Made by a program: the position numbers and the translations under genes. A DNA stretch of 64,000 bases, taken from the NCBI RefSeq assembly GCF_009690905.1, contig NZ_VOSW01000003.1, positions 1 to 64,000 of the forward strand. Reading direction: 5' to 3'. The DNA comes from Paraburkholderia madseniana (GTDB lineage Bacteria; Pseudomonadota; Gammaproteobacteria; Burkholderiales; Burkholderiaceae). The stretch's first letter is position 1, and the number at the start of each line of letters is the position of its first letter. Of the stretch, positions 36,954-45,508 are shown piece after piece. The notes under the pieces were generated by a model. It did not search any database. It was not told the origin of the DNA and saw only the letters and a list, made by a program, of their open reading frames with translations.

Positions 36954-38675
36954 TCAGCGATCGAATGCTGTTCGTGCGAGTTCCACGATTTCACTGGCCT
37001 GAGCATTCAACACAGCCTTCATCATCCAGACGCTGAATCCCTTGGCCTGGTCCACCGTGATCTTCGGTGGCATGACCAGTTCAAGCGGATCAGTGACGAC
37101 GTCGATCAGAGCGGGGCCGTCGTGTGCAAACGCCTCCTTGATCGCATCGCCAAGCAGGGCCGGGTCCTCAACGCGAACGCCATGGATGCCCATCGCCTGC
37201 GCAACTTTGGCGAAGTCCGGATTGTCCAGATGCGTGCCGACCGGCAGGAAACCTCCGGCCTTCATTTCAATATCGACAAATCCGAGCAGACCATTATTGA
37301 AAACGACGATCTTGATGGGCAGTTTCGACTGGCGCAGCGTCAGCAGGTCGCCCATGAGCATCGTGAAACCACCGTCGCCCGACATCGATATCACCTGGCG
37401 ATCAGGGAATGCGGTCTGCGCGCCAATCGCTTGAGGCATTGCATTAGCCATCGAACCGTGAAGGAACGAACCAAGCAGCCTGCGCTTGCCGTTGACGCGG
37501 AGATAGCGCGCCGCCCAGACCGTAGGCTCGCCGACGTCGCAGGTCACAATCGCGTCCTCGGCGGCCGTGTCGCTGATGATCTTCGCGACCAGTTGAGGAT
37601 GGATGCGACGATGCCTGGAGGTGCCGAGTGCAAGCGCATCAAGACCCGCACGCGCCTCCTTGTAGTGATCGAGCGCAACCTGCAGGTGCGAGTCATCCGT
37701 TTTCTCGTCTAGCTGCTCGAGCAACCGGGTTACGGTGTCCTTGACCTCTCCGATCACGCCGAGTTCAAGACGGCAGCGCTTGCCGAGATTCTCGCCCCGG
37801 ATGTCCACCTGAGCGATCCGTGCGTGCTCCGGATAGAATTGCCGATAAGGGAAGTCGGTGCCGAGCATCAGCAGCGTGTCGCATGCGCCCATGGCATGGT
37901 AGCCAGATGAGAAACCGATCAGACCGGTCATCCCGACGTCATAGGGGTTATCCCATTCAACGTGTTCCTTGCCTCGAAGCGCATGGACAACGGGTGCCTT
38001 AAGCCTGGCGGCCAGCGCGACGACCTCGTCGTGCGCGCCGGCGCAGCCCGCTCCGCAGAATAGCGTCACATTGTTGCTGTCGTTGAGCAGATCGGCCAGT
38101 GCCTTGATGTCGCCATCTTGAGCCACACACTTCGGCGTGCGAGGAATCAGATTCGCTGAGGGTTGTTGTGCGCCCGCTTCGCGCAGTGCAATGTCCCCGG
38201 AAATGACGATGACCGCGACACCCCGCTTTGTCACCGCCTCACGGATCGCTGTTTCGACAATACGCGGCACGTGCGCAGCATCCGTGACCAGTTCGACATA
38301 GTGGCTGCATTCCTTGAACAGGATTTGCGGGTGGGTCTCCTGAAAATACCCCGAGCCTGTCTCCGTGCTCGGGATGTGCGCGGCGATCGCGACGACCGGC
38401 ACCCGGTTGCGATGGCAGTCGAACAGCCCGTTGATCAGGTGTAGATTGCCGGGTCCGCAACTACCCGCGCAAACCGCCAGTTCGTCTGTGAGTTGGGCAT
38501 CCGCACCAGCGGCGAATGCCGCCACCTCTTCGTGGCGCACTGCCATCCACTCGATTTTCTCGCGCGTGCGTAGCGATTCGGTGATGCCGTTAAGAGAATC
38601 ACCGACCAGTCCATAAATTCTTCTGACGCCTGCTGCCTCGAGTGTCTCGACTAGTCGTTCAGCTACAGTAACCAT
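36954..38675 (-). CDS. poxB: pyruvate:quinone oxidoreductase / pyruvate oxidase (PoxB type)
   Basis: A 573-residue thiamine diphosphate enzyme, nearly the length of E. coli PoxB (572). RHEEVAAFAAGADAQLTDE holds the catalytic Glu, CAGSCGPGNLHLINGLFDCH the FAD-side region, and MSGDGGFTMLMGDLLTL with VVFNNGLLG the ThDP-Mg motif. PoxB decarboxylates pyruvate to acetate and CO2 and passes electrons to ubiquinone at the membrane. The C-terminus (KGFSVWMMKAVLNAQASEIV) resembles its lipid-activation helix. It is followed by the frameshifted MFS gene, perhaps its operon partner. Confidence 0.9.
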   Translation of the reverse strand: MVTVAERLVETLEAAGVRRIYGLVGDSLNGITESLRTREKIEWMAVRHEEVAAFAAGADAQLTDELAVCAGSCGPGNLHLINGLFDCHRNRVPVVAIAAHIPSTETGSGYFQETHPQILFKECSHYVELVTDAAHVPRIVETAIREAVTKRGVAVIVISGDIALREAGAQQPSANLIPRTPKCVAQDGDIKALADLLNDSNNVTLFCGAGCAGAHDEVVALAARLKAPVVHALRGKEHVEWDNPYDVGMTGLIGFSSGYHAMGACDTLLMLGTDFPYRQFYPEHARIAQVDIRGENLGKRCRLELGVIGEVKDTVTRLLEQLDEKTDDSHLQVALDHYKEARAGLDALALGTSRHRRIHPQLVAKIISDTAAEDAIVTCDVGEPTVWAARYLRVNGKRRLLGSFLHGSMANAMPQAIGAQTAFPDRQVISMSGDGGFTMLMGDLLTLRQSKLPIKIVVFNNGLLGFVDIEMKAGGFLPVGTHLDNPDFAKVAQAMGIHGVRVEDPALLGDAIKEAFAHDGPALIDVVTDPLELVMPPKITVDQAKGFSVWMMKAVLNAQASEIVELARTAFDR

Positions 38676-38883
38676 GATTGAACTCCTTTTGCGGTTTCAG
38701 TTGAACGCGGGTTGCGTCCAGATTTTCTGCATTTAGGTGTATTTCATTGAATATAGCGAATGGCAGATGTCGGGTGAATCGTGCAGGTGTACAGGAGATA
38801 TGAATGGTAGTTTGACTGCACCATACTTAGGTATGGTGCGGCTTGATCGAACTCGAAAGTGCGTTCATGCGTTCGAGCGCAAC

Positions 38884-38900
38884 GTTAAGGTTACGTTAAG
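38884..38900 (+). promoter_or_regulatory. tandem GTTAAG repeat (OmpR/QseB-PmrA-type box)
   Basis: GTTAAG-GTTAC-GTTAAG is a direct repeat with 11-bp periodicity, the layout bound by OmpR-family response regulators; PmrA/QseB boxes read YTTAAK-N5-YTTAAK. It lies 62 bp before the secreted-protein start at 38962. Confidence 0.55.
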
Positions 38901-38961
38901 GCTGATTCGTTCAGAATCGGTGCAACGTTTCGGCGTCAAAATTCGATATTGGAGGATTTCC

Positions 38962-39252
38962 ATGCGTAGGTTTTATCAGATTGCTACTGTCTTTACTTTG
39001 ATCGTTACCTCAGTCGGTACCGCGTCGGCAGCGGCGCCGCAGCCCGGTTACGTAACGACCGTTCAACTGCACGACGGCAGGCGCGTGACATGCTCCGTCA
39101 ATGAACCGGCATCAATACCATCGCTTTCAAACGACCAGCAAGCGTTGACCGCCAGAGAACGAAACGAGGCAGAAATCGTTGCTACGGCTGCCCTCCGGAG
39201 AATCCCCAAAAATCGGGGCGAGGCTGACATGACGGTCGTGCAATGCTCATAA
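38962..39252 (+). CDS. small secreted protein, 96 aa
   Basis: The ATG at 38962 follows GGAGG at 6 nt. The N-terminus MRRFYQIATVFTLIVTSVGT ends at ASAAA, a clear Sec signal with cleavage after about residue 26. The mature 70 residues contain two cysteines (VTCSVNE and VVQCS), likely a disulfide, and no recognised domain. A tandem GTTAAG box upstream suggests control by a two-component system. An envelope stress or cation-response role is a guess. Confidence 0.75.
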   Translation: MRRFYQIATVFTLIVTSVGTASAAAPQPGYVTTVQLHDGRRVTCSVNEPASIPSLSNDQQALTARERNEAEIVATAALRRIPKNRGEADMTVVQCS

Positions 39253-39472
39253 GGAGAGCGCACGGAGCGTGCCGAGGTCGTCACCGATGACCTGACCAGG
39301 CAAGGGCACGCTGATCCGTGCGATAGTGATGCGGCAATGGCGTTGCGTTCGGCAGAAGAACCCCACGCATTAACATGCGGAACATGAGTTCTGAGTCAAT
39401 CGACCGCCGCATCATGATGCCATCAGAGGACCTGGCCGAATGGAGTGCCGGCGTGACCGGCCGTCCGGGGTT

Positions 39473-39715
39473 TCATTGCTTCAGCGCTGCCACATAAGCG
39501 GAAACAGACGCAATCTCGTCGTCGCTCAACAGCGGAACGATCAGACTCATCAACTTCCCCTTGCCTCCACGCGTTCCGCTCTTCCATGCATGGAGTTGTG
39601 TTTCGACATACTCTTCATGCTGGCCCGTGATGCGGGGAAATCAGGCTCGATACCGGCTCCCGTTGCACGATGACATGAAATGCACGCTGGCGCGCCATTC
39701 GTGCCACCGTGTGCA
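39473..39715 (-). pseudogene. relic: C-terminal part of a class I cytochrome c
   Basis: Reading the minus strand, GGTNGAPACISCHRATGAGI carries a CxxCH haem motif. After DFP the frame shifts by one base and continues ITGQHEEYVETQLHAWKSGT, then LLSDDEIASVSAYVAALKQ and a stop. This is a cytochrome c4/c553-like domain. The 5' half and signal peptide are absent. The truncation plus frameshift mark it as a remnant. Confidence 0.75.
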
Positions 39716-39852
39716 TTTGCCGTTCGTCTGACCTGGTTATATCCAGGTATGAAAGAGGACAGGCGCCCGCCTGGGAAGGCGCAAAGCCGTTACGTGGCAC
39801 CAGGCCGGGCCAGCGGTACATCATCCGGGACGTGAATCGGCGTGATAATACA

Positions 39853-39938
39853 TTTAAGAATGTTTAAGACCGCCGTCAGGACTTTTAGCTCTTCAGTCTC
39901 CTAATCTGTTGATCAGTCGTGATGCCGCGTCGGTATGA
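39853..39938 (+). promoter_or_regulatory. conserved TTAAG-repeat promoter element, copy A
   Basis: TTTAAGAATGTTTAAG, then GTCAGGACTTTTAG, CTAATCTG and CAGTCGTGAT follow in fixed order. About 85 bp match the element at 48333-48419 almost base for base in these blocks, and the first part matches 63096-63133. It ends 70 bp before the chloroperoxidase gene. The block probably holds a regulator site (10-bp spaced TTAAG repeats) and the core promoter. Confidence 0.65.
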
Positions 39939-40008
39939 GGCCGGCGCGCCACGTCGTGTACGCGAAAAATAACTCGCCAATGGCGTCGTAAACGATAAGG
40001 AAGTCAAA

Positions 40009-40998
40009 ATGACCACTGGAACCGATAAAGAAATCCCTTCCGCGTCACGTCGCAACATGTTAATGGCCGGAGCCGGCGCGGTTGCGGCGGCGGTCATCCC
40101 TGCTGTTGCCAACGCCGCAGGCACTGCATCGGGCAGCAAAACCGGCAATCATCTTGCACATACAGGAGCACGATCCATGAACTTCGTTACTACCAGGGAC
40201 GGCACACAGATTTTCTACAAGGATTGGGGCTCGGGCCACCCAGTCGTGTTCTCCCATGGCTGGCCACTCGATGCCGATGCCTGGGACTCGCAAATGTTGT
40301 TTCTGGTGCAGAAAGGCTATCGAGTGATCGCTCACGATCGCCGGGGGCACGGCCGCTCGAGTCAAACCGCGCACGGCAACGACATGGACACCTACGCGGA
40401 CGATCTTGCTGCTGTCATCGATGCGCTCGATCTGAAGGGCGTCACGCTCGTCGGCCATTCCACGGGTGGTGGAGAGATCTCTCACTACGTTGGTCGGCAT
40501 GGAACAAAACGTGTTGCCAAAATGGTCCTGATCGGTGCAGTGCCGCCTATTATGCTGAAGACCGAAGCAAATCCGACGGGGCTGCCCATGTCGGTCTTCG
40601 ACGGTATTCGCGCCAATACCGCGAGCAATCGGTCGCAGTTCTTCAAAGACCTTGCAGTGCCTTTCTACGGCTATAACCGGCCCAATGCAAAAGTCCAGCA
40701 AGGTGTGATCGACGAGTTCTGGCGCGAAGGGATGATGGGGTCGGTACTTGGTCAATACGAGTGCATCAAGCAGTTCTCCGAGGTCGACTACACGCCGGAT
40801 CTCAAGAAGATCGATGTTCCGACGCTGATCCTGCATGGTGATGACGATCAGATCGTGCCGTTGGATGACTCCGGGCGTAAGTCCGCGGAGATCATCAGGA
40901 ACGCCACGCTCAAGGTCTATCCGGGCGCACCTCACGGCATGTGCACGACGGAAGCGGATCGCGTCAACGCCGATCTTCTTGCATTCCTCCAGTCGTAA
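40009..40998 (+). CDS. exported alpha/beta hydrolase, non-haem chloroperoxidase type
   Basis: A 329-residue protein. Residues 1-45 carry a Tat signal ([20 protein letters not shown], cleavage near ANAAG). The hydrolase part starts [18 protein letters not shown]. It shows the oxyanion segment [10 protein letters not shown], the nucleophile Ser in [10 protein letters not shown], the acid Asp in [10 protein letters not shown] and the catalytic His in [10 protein letters not shown], as in cofactor-free haloperoxidases and esterases. Peroxidation of organic acids to peracids is known for the family; the physiological reaction is usually ester hydrolysis. It is preceded by conserved element A. Confidence 0.88.
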   Translation: MTTGTDKEIPSASRRNMLMAGAGAVAAAVIPAVANAAGTASGSKTGNHLAHTGARSMNFVTTRDGTQIFYKDWGSGHPVVFSHGWPLDADAWDSQMLFLVQKGYRVIAHDRRGHGRSSQTAHGNDMDTYADDLAAVIDALDLKGVTLVGHSTGGGEISHYVGRHGTKRVAKMVLIGAVPPIMLKTEANPTGLPMSVFDGIRANTASNRSQFFKDLAVPFYGYNRPNAKVQQGVIDEFWREGMMGSVLGQYECIKQFSEVDYTPDLKKIDVPTLILHGDDDQIVPLDDSGRKSAEIIRNATLKVYPGAPHGMCTTEADRVNADLLAFLQS

Positions 40999-41040
40999 GC
41001 TTGACGCTTGGCGAAGCCGATCAAGGCTAAGCACAGAGTG

Positions 41041-41069
41041 ATGCTGCCGGCGTTCTGATCCGGCAGCAT
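41041..41069. terminator. bidirectional terminator
   Basis: ATGCTGCCGG and CCGGCAGCAT form a perfect 10-bp stem with a 9-nt loop. It sits between the convergent hydrolase (ends 40998) and the efflux gene (ends 41072), so it should stop both transcripts. Confidence 0.8.
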
Positions 41070-41071
41070 TG

Positions 41072-42586
41072 CTATATTCCCTGCTTGTTTGCAGCATCGC
41101 CTTCTGCCTGCCAACCACCGCCCAGCGCTTTGTAAAGCGCAACGAGTTCGAGTGCCGTGTCACGCTCGCTCTGCGCCAGTTTGTCGTCGGCAGCGTATAG
41201 CGAGCGTTCGGCATCGAGCACGGAGAGAAAGTCATTGAGGCCTTGGCGATAAAGACGCGTTGCGATGGTCACGGCTTCCCGGTCGGCGGTGACCTCGGCC
41301 GTAAGCCTCTCATGCCGCACTTGTGATTGCGCATAAGACACGAGCGCGGTCTCGACATCCCGCAGCGCACCGAGAACCGTCCGCTGGTATGCGGCGGCGG
41401 CTTGATCGGTCCGCGCTTCTTCAGCGTGCATTTCAAAGCGAACCTTGCCGGCATCGAAGATCAGCCAGTTGATGCTCGGTCCGATCGAGAAATAGCGGCT
41501 CGGCGCGGTCAGAAAAGTCGACGCATTCAGGCTCTCCAGACCCGCAACCCCGGTCAGCGAAAAGTGCGGATAAAGATCGGCTTGAGCGACGCCAATGCGG
41601 GCGTTCGCGGCGGCAATTCTGCGTTCGGCTGCGCGGATATCCGGACGGCGGCGCAGAAGGTCGGAGGGCAGACCCACCGGCACGTCCGCGATCGCCGAAG
41701 GAATCGCTTGTGGGGTATCCAACTGGGCCAGCAGTTGTTCCGGCGGTTGACCGATCAGCGCACCGATTCGATAAATGGACGCGCGTTCATTCGCCTCGAA
41801 TGTTGGAATGGCGGCTTCGGTATCCGAGACTTGCGCCTGTGCACGCAGCACATCGAGACGCGAGGCCAGCCCTGCATCGAATTGCGAGCGGGTCAGCGCT
41901 AGCGAATCCTGCTGGATCGACAGATTGCTGCGGGCGACGGCGAGTTGCCGTTGCACGCCACGCAATTCGATGTAGTTGCGCGCGACCTCGGCGAGCAACG
42001 TCAACTCGACATCCCCGCGGTCCGCCACGATCGCCTGATACGACGCGTCAGCGGCCTCGACGCCGCGCCGCTTGCCGCCGAACACGTCGATTTCCCACGA
42101 TGCGTCGAAGCCGGTCTGCCATAGATTGCCGTTGGCGCCCGGACCGAGACCGCCAGGCGGCACGCCGACCGGCACATTGGCGCTGCCATGGGTCCGATCG
42201 TATTGGGCGCCGACGTCAGCGGTTGGGTATAGATCTGCTCCGGCGATACCGCGCAAGGCACGCGCTTCGCGTATGCGTGCTTCGGCAACAGCCAGGTCGG
42301 GAGCGGAGTGCAACGCGTCGGCCATGAGCGAGTTGAGCGTCGCGTCATCAAAGCCTTGCCACCACGCATCGTTCGATGTGGGCGACCCTTGCGAGGTGCT
42401 CGCCGCCGGGCCCGTATGTTCCGTAAAACTCGCCGGCACGACCAGTTTCGGCGGCACATAGTCCGGACCCACGGTGCACCCCGCGAGGAGCGCCGCCCAT
42501 GCCGCGACGATGGCGGCGACATGCCGCCGCCGGTAAGGAGGAAGCCCCGCCGGCCGCGCTGCCGCTAGTTCCAGAAGCCAAGCCAT
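41072..42586 (-). CDS. outer-membrane efflux lipoprotein, NodT/OprM family
   Basis: A 504-residue outer-membrane factor. The signal ends in a lipobox, AALLAGC, with acylated Cys near residue 37, followed by TVGPDYVPPKLVVPASF, the usual NodT start. Two repeats of a TolC-type helical hairpin follow (ARNYIELRGVQRQLAVARSN, and the later LRDVETALVSYAQSQ). It overlaps the adaptor gene by 22 nt. With HlyD and DHA2 partners it completes a three-part pump from cytoplasm to outside. Confidence 0.9.
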   Translation of the reverse strand: MAWLLELAAARPAGLPPYRRRHVAAIVAAWAALLAGCTVGPDYVPPKLVVPASFTEHTGPAASTSQGSPTSNDAWWQGFDDATLNSLMADALHSAPDLAVAEARIREARALRGIAGADLYPTADVGAQYDRTHGSANVPVGVPPGGLGPGANGNLWQTGFDASWEIDVFGGKRRGVEAADASYQAIVADRGDVELTLLAEVARNYIELRGVQRQLAVARSNLSIQQDSLALTRSQFDAGLASRLDVLRAQAQVSDTEAAIPTFEANERASIYRIGALIGQPPEQLLAQLDTPQAIPSAIADVPVGLPSDLLRRRPDIRAAERRIAAANARIGVAQADLYPHFSLTGVAGLESLNASTFLTAPSRYFSIGPSINWLIFDAGKVRFEMHAEEARTDQAAAAYQRTVLGALRDVETALVSYAQSQVRHERLTAEVTADREAVTIATRLYRQGLNDFLSVLDAERSLYAADDKLAQSERDTALELVALYKALGGGWQAEGDAANKQGI

Positions 42587-43683
42587 GCCGGGCGCTCCCT
42601 GACAAAAATTTCCGTCTCGACCGACATGCCCGGCGAGATCAATTTAAGGGCTTCCCCAGGGTTGTCGAGTTCGATTTTCACCGGCACCCGCTGCACCACT
42701 TTCACGAAATTGCCCGTTGCATTCTCCGGAGGCAGGAGCGCGAAGTGCGAGCCGGTTCCGCGTTGAATGCTGTCGACGTGACCGCGAAGCCGCAGGTCCG
42801 GAAATGCATCGACGAGGACAGTGACTTGCTGGCCCGGTCGGACGTGAGTCAACTGCGTCTCCTTGTAGTTCGCGGTCACATAGAGCTTGTCCGGGACGAC
42901 GGACAACAGCGTTTGCCCGGGCTGTACAAAGTTGCCCTGCTCGACGCTCTTGTTCGCCACGCTGCCGGACTCGGTTGCGTAGATTTTCGTGTACGAGAGG
43001 TTGAGCGTTGCCTGCTCCAGCATGGCGTGAGCCTGGGCGACGGCGGCCTCGGCCGTTTTGACCTGAGAGCGCGCCAGCGTCGCCTGCGCTTGAGACGCGT
43101 TGACCTTGACCTGGGCCGCCGTCACGGAAGCCCGCGTCCCGTCAGCGGCCGCCTTCCCCTCATCGACGCGCTCCGATGACACGGCGCGCACATCTGAGAC
43201 GGATTGCAGCCGCGCCAGATTGGCGACGGCCAGTTTGGCATTGGCGCGGGCAGCGTCAAGTTCGGCCTTTTGCTGGCCGATATTGGCGTCGGCCACCGCA
43301 ACCTGATTGCGCGCCTCTTCGAGCTTGCCAACTGCTGCCGCGACATTGGCGCGCGCCTGATCCACCTGAACGACGTAGTCGCGCGGATCGAGTTCGACGA
43401 GGAGATCGCCGACCGTCACCTTGCTGTTGTCGTTGACATGCAGTGTCTGCACATAGGCCGGCACCTTGGGGATGACCGAGACAAGATGCGCGTCGATATA
43501 GGCGTCGTCCGTCTGCTTCTCGTAGAGGTCCGGCACGAGGAAATACGCGGCGATCGCCAGCAGCACGATCAGCGCGAGAACACCGAGGATCAGCCAGCGT
43601 CGATTGTCAGGCAGCGGAGGCGCAACAGGTGCGATGACAGGCGGTGTGGTGGCGGGTTTTTGAACCGGCGGTGCTTCGCTCAT
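42565..43683 (-). CDS. membrane fusion protein, HlyD/EmrA family
   Basis: A 372-residue periplasmic adaptor. One N-terminal helix (WLILGVLALIVLLAIAAYFL) anchors it, a biotinyl-lipoyl-like half motif (TDDAYIDAHLVSVIPKVPAY) follows, then a long alanine-rich coiled coil (about 100-220), and the beta-barrel with GQTLLSVVPDKLYVTANYKE. This is the EmrA layout. It lies between the pump and the outer-membrane factor on one transcript. Confidence 0.92.
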   Translation of the reverse strand: MSEAPPVQKPATTPPVIAPVAPPLPDNRRWLILGVLALIVLLAIAAYFLVPDLYEKQTDDAYIDAHLVSVIPKVPAYVQTLHVNDNSKVTVGDLLVELDPRDYVVQVDQARANVAAAVGKLEEARNQVAVADANIGQQKAELDAARANAKLAVANLARLQSVSDVRAVSSERVDEGKAAADGTRASVTAAQVKVNASQAQATLARSQVKTAEAAVAQAHAMLEQATLNLSYTKIYATESGSVANKSVEQGNFVQPGQTLLSVVPDKLYVTANYKETQLTHVRPGQQVTVLVDAFPDLRLRGHVDSIQRGTGSHFALLPPENATGNFVKVVQRVPVKIELDNPGEALKLISPGMSVETEIFVRERPAWLGFWN

Positions 43684-43747
43684 CGCTGCCTCCGGCTGCG
43701 GGGATGGATTGGGGTTGGAAGGGACGCTGTTTTCATGGCCGCGTTGC

Positions 43748-45358
43748 TTATTTTTTGGCCACCGGGGTCGGCGGAATAATGGGGACGAGGCACAGTGCGA
43801 TCACGCCGACGACCGCCATGAAGGCGAACGCGTCCGCGTACGCGAGCGTGGCAGCCTGGCGTGCGCCTGCTTCGGCGAGAACGTGTAGCGCCGCGCGCTG
43901 GCTCTCGAACGGGGTATAGCCACCGCGCGCGACCAGCGTTGCGCTCACCGACGAGACCCAGTCTCGCGTCACCGGATTGTCGTGGCGCAGGTGCTCGAAC
44001 AGGCGGGATGAATGGAGCGTCTCGCGATGCCCGATGAGAATGGTCAGCAGCGCGACCCCGAGCGACGCGCCGAACTGCCTGAAAGTCATGTACAGGGAGA
44101 CGCCATCGAGCAGCTTGTTCTGCTCGATTCTTGCCACCGTGCCGCTGCCCACCGCCGGCAACAACGGGGACAGGCAGCAGGCGTAAAGAATCAGCGGAGC
44201 CACATAGTAATAGCCCGGCGTGTCCGTCGTCAGCAGACGATTGAACAGCACCATCGACGCGATCAGCATGACGAGAGCAAGCACGATCGTCTTGCGTTGG
44301 CCGATTCGCGCGATGAGACCGACCATAAGCGGCCGGATGGCGGCTGCGGTCAACGCATAGATGCAGATGATCTGCCCGGTCTGCGTCGCGCTATGGGTAT
44401 GGGTCGAGAGATTGCGCAGAAACTCGGGTAGAACGAACAGGCTGCCTGACAGGATCATGCCGGTGAAGACACCGATCAACGCGGACGACAACACGTAACG
44501 GTCACGCAGCAGACCGAGCCAGAGAAGCGGCGTTCGATTCGCAGGGCTTGCCTGCCAGACGACGAACAGAAGCAGGGCCGCGCCGCCGGTCAAGGCGAGC
44601 ACGCGAATATGTAGCGATCCGAACCAATCGTCGATTTCGCCGCGATTGAGAATGATCTGAAGCGAGATCAGCGCCGTCGCGAGCAGCACAATGCCGAGCC
44701 AGTCGCTGCTGACCACGCGCTCTGAGGCGGGCGGCGGGAGTGTCGGAAAGTAGCGGGCCAGGAGCCATATCGCGGCGGCTGCATAGAGCAGATTGGGCAG
44801 GAAGATCAGGCGCCAGTTGAAATGGTCCGTGATATAGCCGCTGACCAGAAGCCCTGCCGCACTCGACAGATAGAGCAACGTGGAAGCCTTCATCAGCGAC
44901 GGGCTGCGCTGCGGTTTGGGCATCAGCACATAGATGCTCGCGCGCCACCATACGACCAGGCCCGCCCCGGCCAGCCCCTGGACGGCGCGCCAGATCAGCA
45001 TCGAACTGAGATCGGGAGAGATCGCGCAACCCATCGAGGCGATCGCGAATACGACGATGGTCGAGAGCAGGAAGCGCTTGTAGCCGTAGTGCCCGGCCAT
45101 CCAGATCGAGACAGGTACGCCGAGAAACAGCGCGCAGCTATAGACGGTCAGCAGCCAGCTCGCTTCGTCCGCGGACACGCCCAACGTGCCGGTCAGATCC
45201 GCCAGCACCAGGTTCATGCTGTCGAACGTATAAAACTCCATCCCGGTGGCGAGGCCAAGGCCCATCAGCAGCAGGCGCGTGTGCACCGGCGACATCATGA
45301 GCGCCGGTGCAGGCGGAGGTGAAGCGGGCGTCGCTGTCGGCCGTGCAGTGTCACTCAT
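43748..45358 (-). CDS. MFS drug efflux transporter, DHA2/EmrB type
   Basis: A 536-residue carrier with about fourteen hydrophobic segments, the DHA2 number. EASWLLTVYSCALFLGVPVS and WMAGHYGYKRFLLSTIVVF contain the DHA2 first-loop signature in a variant form. A proline/alanine-rich N-terminus precedes helix 1. It is the first gene of the pump operon and starts only 36 nt after the last cyd gene, so read-through from the cytochrome bd operon is likely. The drug is unknown and no regulator is adjacent. Confidence 0.88.
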   Translation of the reverse strand: MSDTARPTATPASPPPAPALMMSPVHTRLLLMGLGLATGMEFYTFDSMNLVLADLTGTLGVSADEASWLLTVYSCALFLGVPVSIWMAGHYGYKRFLLSTIVVFAIASMGCAISPDLSSMLIWRAVQGLAGAGLVVWWRASIYVLMPKPQRSPSLMKASTLLYLSSAAGLLVSGYITDHFNWRLIFLPNLLYAAAAIWLLARYFPTLPPPASERVVSSDWLGIVLLATALISLQIILNRGEIDDWFGSLHIRVLALTGGAALLLFVVWQASPANRTPLLWLGLLRDRYVLSSALIGVFTGMILSGSLFVLPEFLRNLSTHTHSATQTGQIICIYALTAAAIRPLMVGLIARIGQRKTIVLALVMLIASMVLFNRLLTTDTPGYYYVAPLILYACCLSPLLPAVGSGTVARIEQNKLLDGVSLYMTFRQFGASLGVALLTILIGHRETLHSSRLFEHLRHDNPVTRDWVSSVSATLVARGGYTPFESQRAALHVLAEAGARQAATLAYADAFAFMAVVGVIALCLVPIIPPTPVAKK

Positions 45359-45394
45359 GGCAGGAGCCGATCGATCTGTATTTGCAGGTGATGA

Positions 45395-45508
45395 TCACGT
45401 AATGAGCCGCAAGAAGGCATGCATCACCACGGTGACGAGAACCAGGGTGGCGACGGCCGCCAGATAGAGACCGCCGAACCAGCTCAGACGCCGGATGCGC
45501 GGGCTCAT
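45395..45508 (-). CDS. 37-aa small membrane subunit of cytochrome bd (DUF2474/CydX-like)
   Basis: The ATG overlaps the cydB stop as ATGA. The product begins MSPRIRRLSWFGGLYLAAVA and continues TLVLVTVVMHAFLRLIT: a basic, Trp-containing start and a single membrane helix. DUF2474 proteins coded after cioAB-type oxidases look like this, and CydX is the analogous E. coli subunit. It is probably needed for assembly or stability of the oxidase. Confidence 0.8.
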   Translation of the reverse strand: MSPRIRRLSWFGGLYLAAVATLVLVTVVMHAFLRLIT

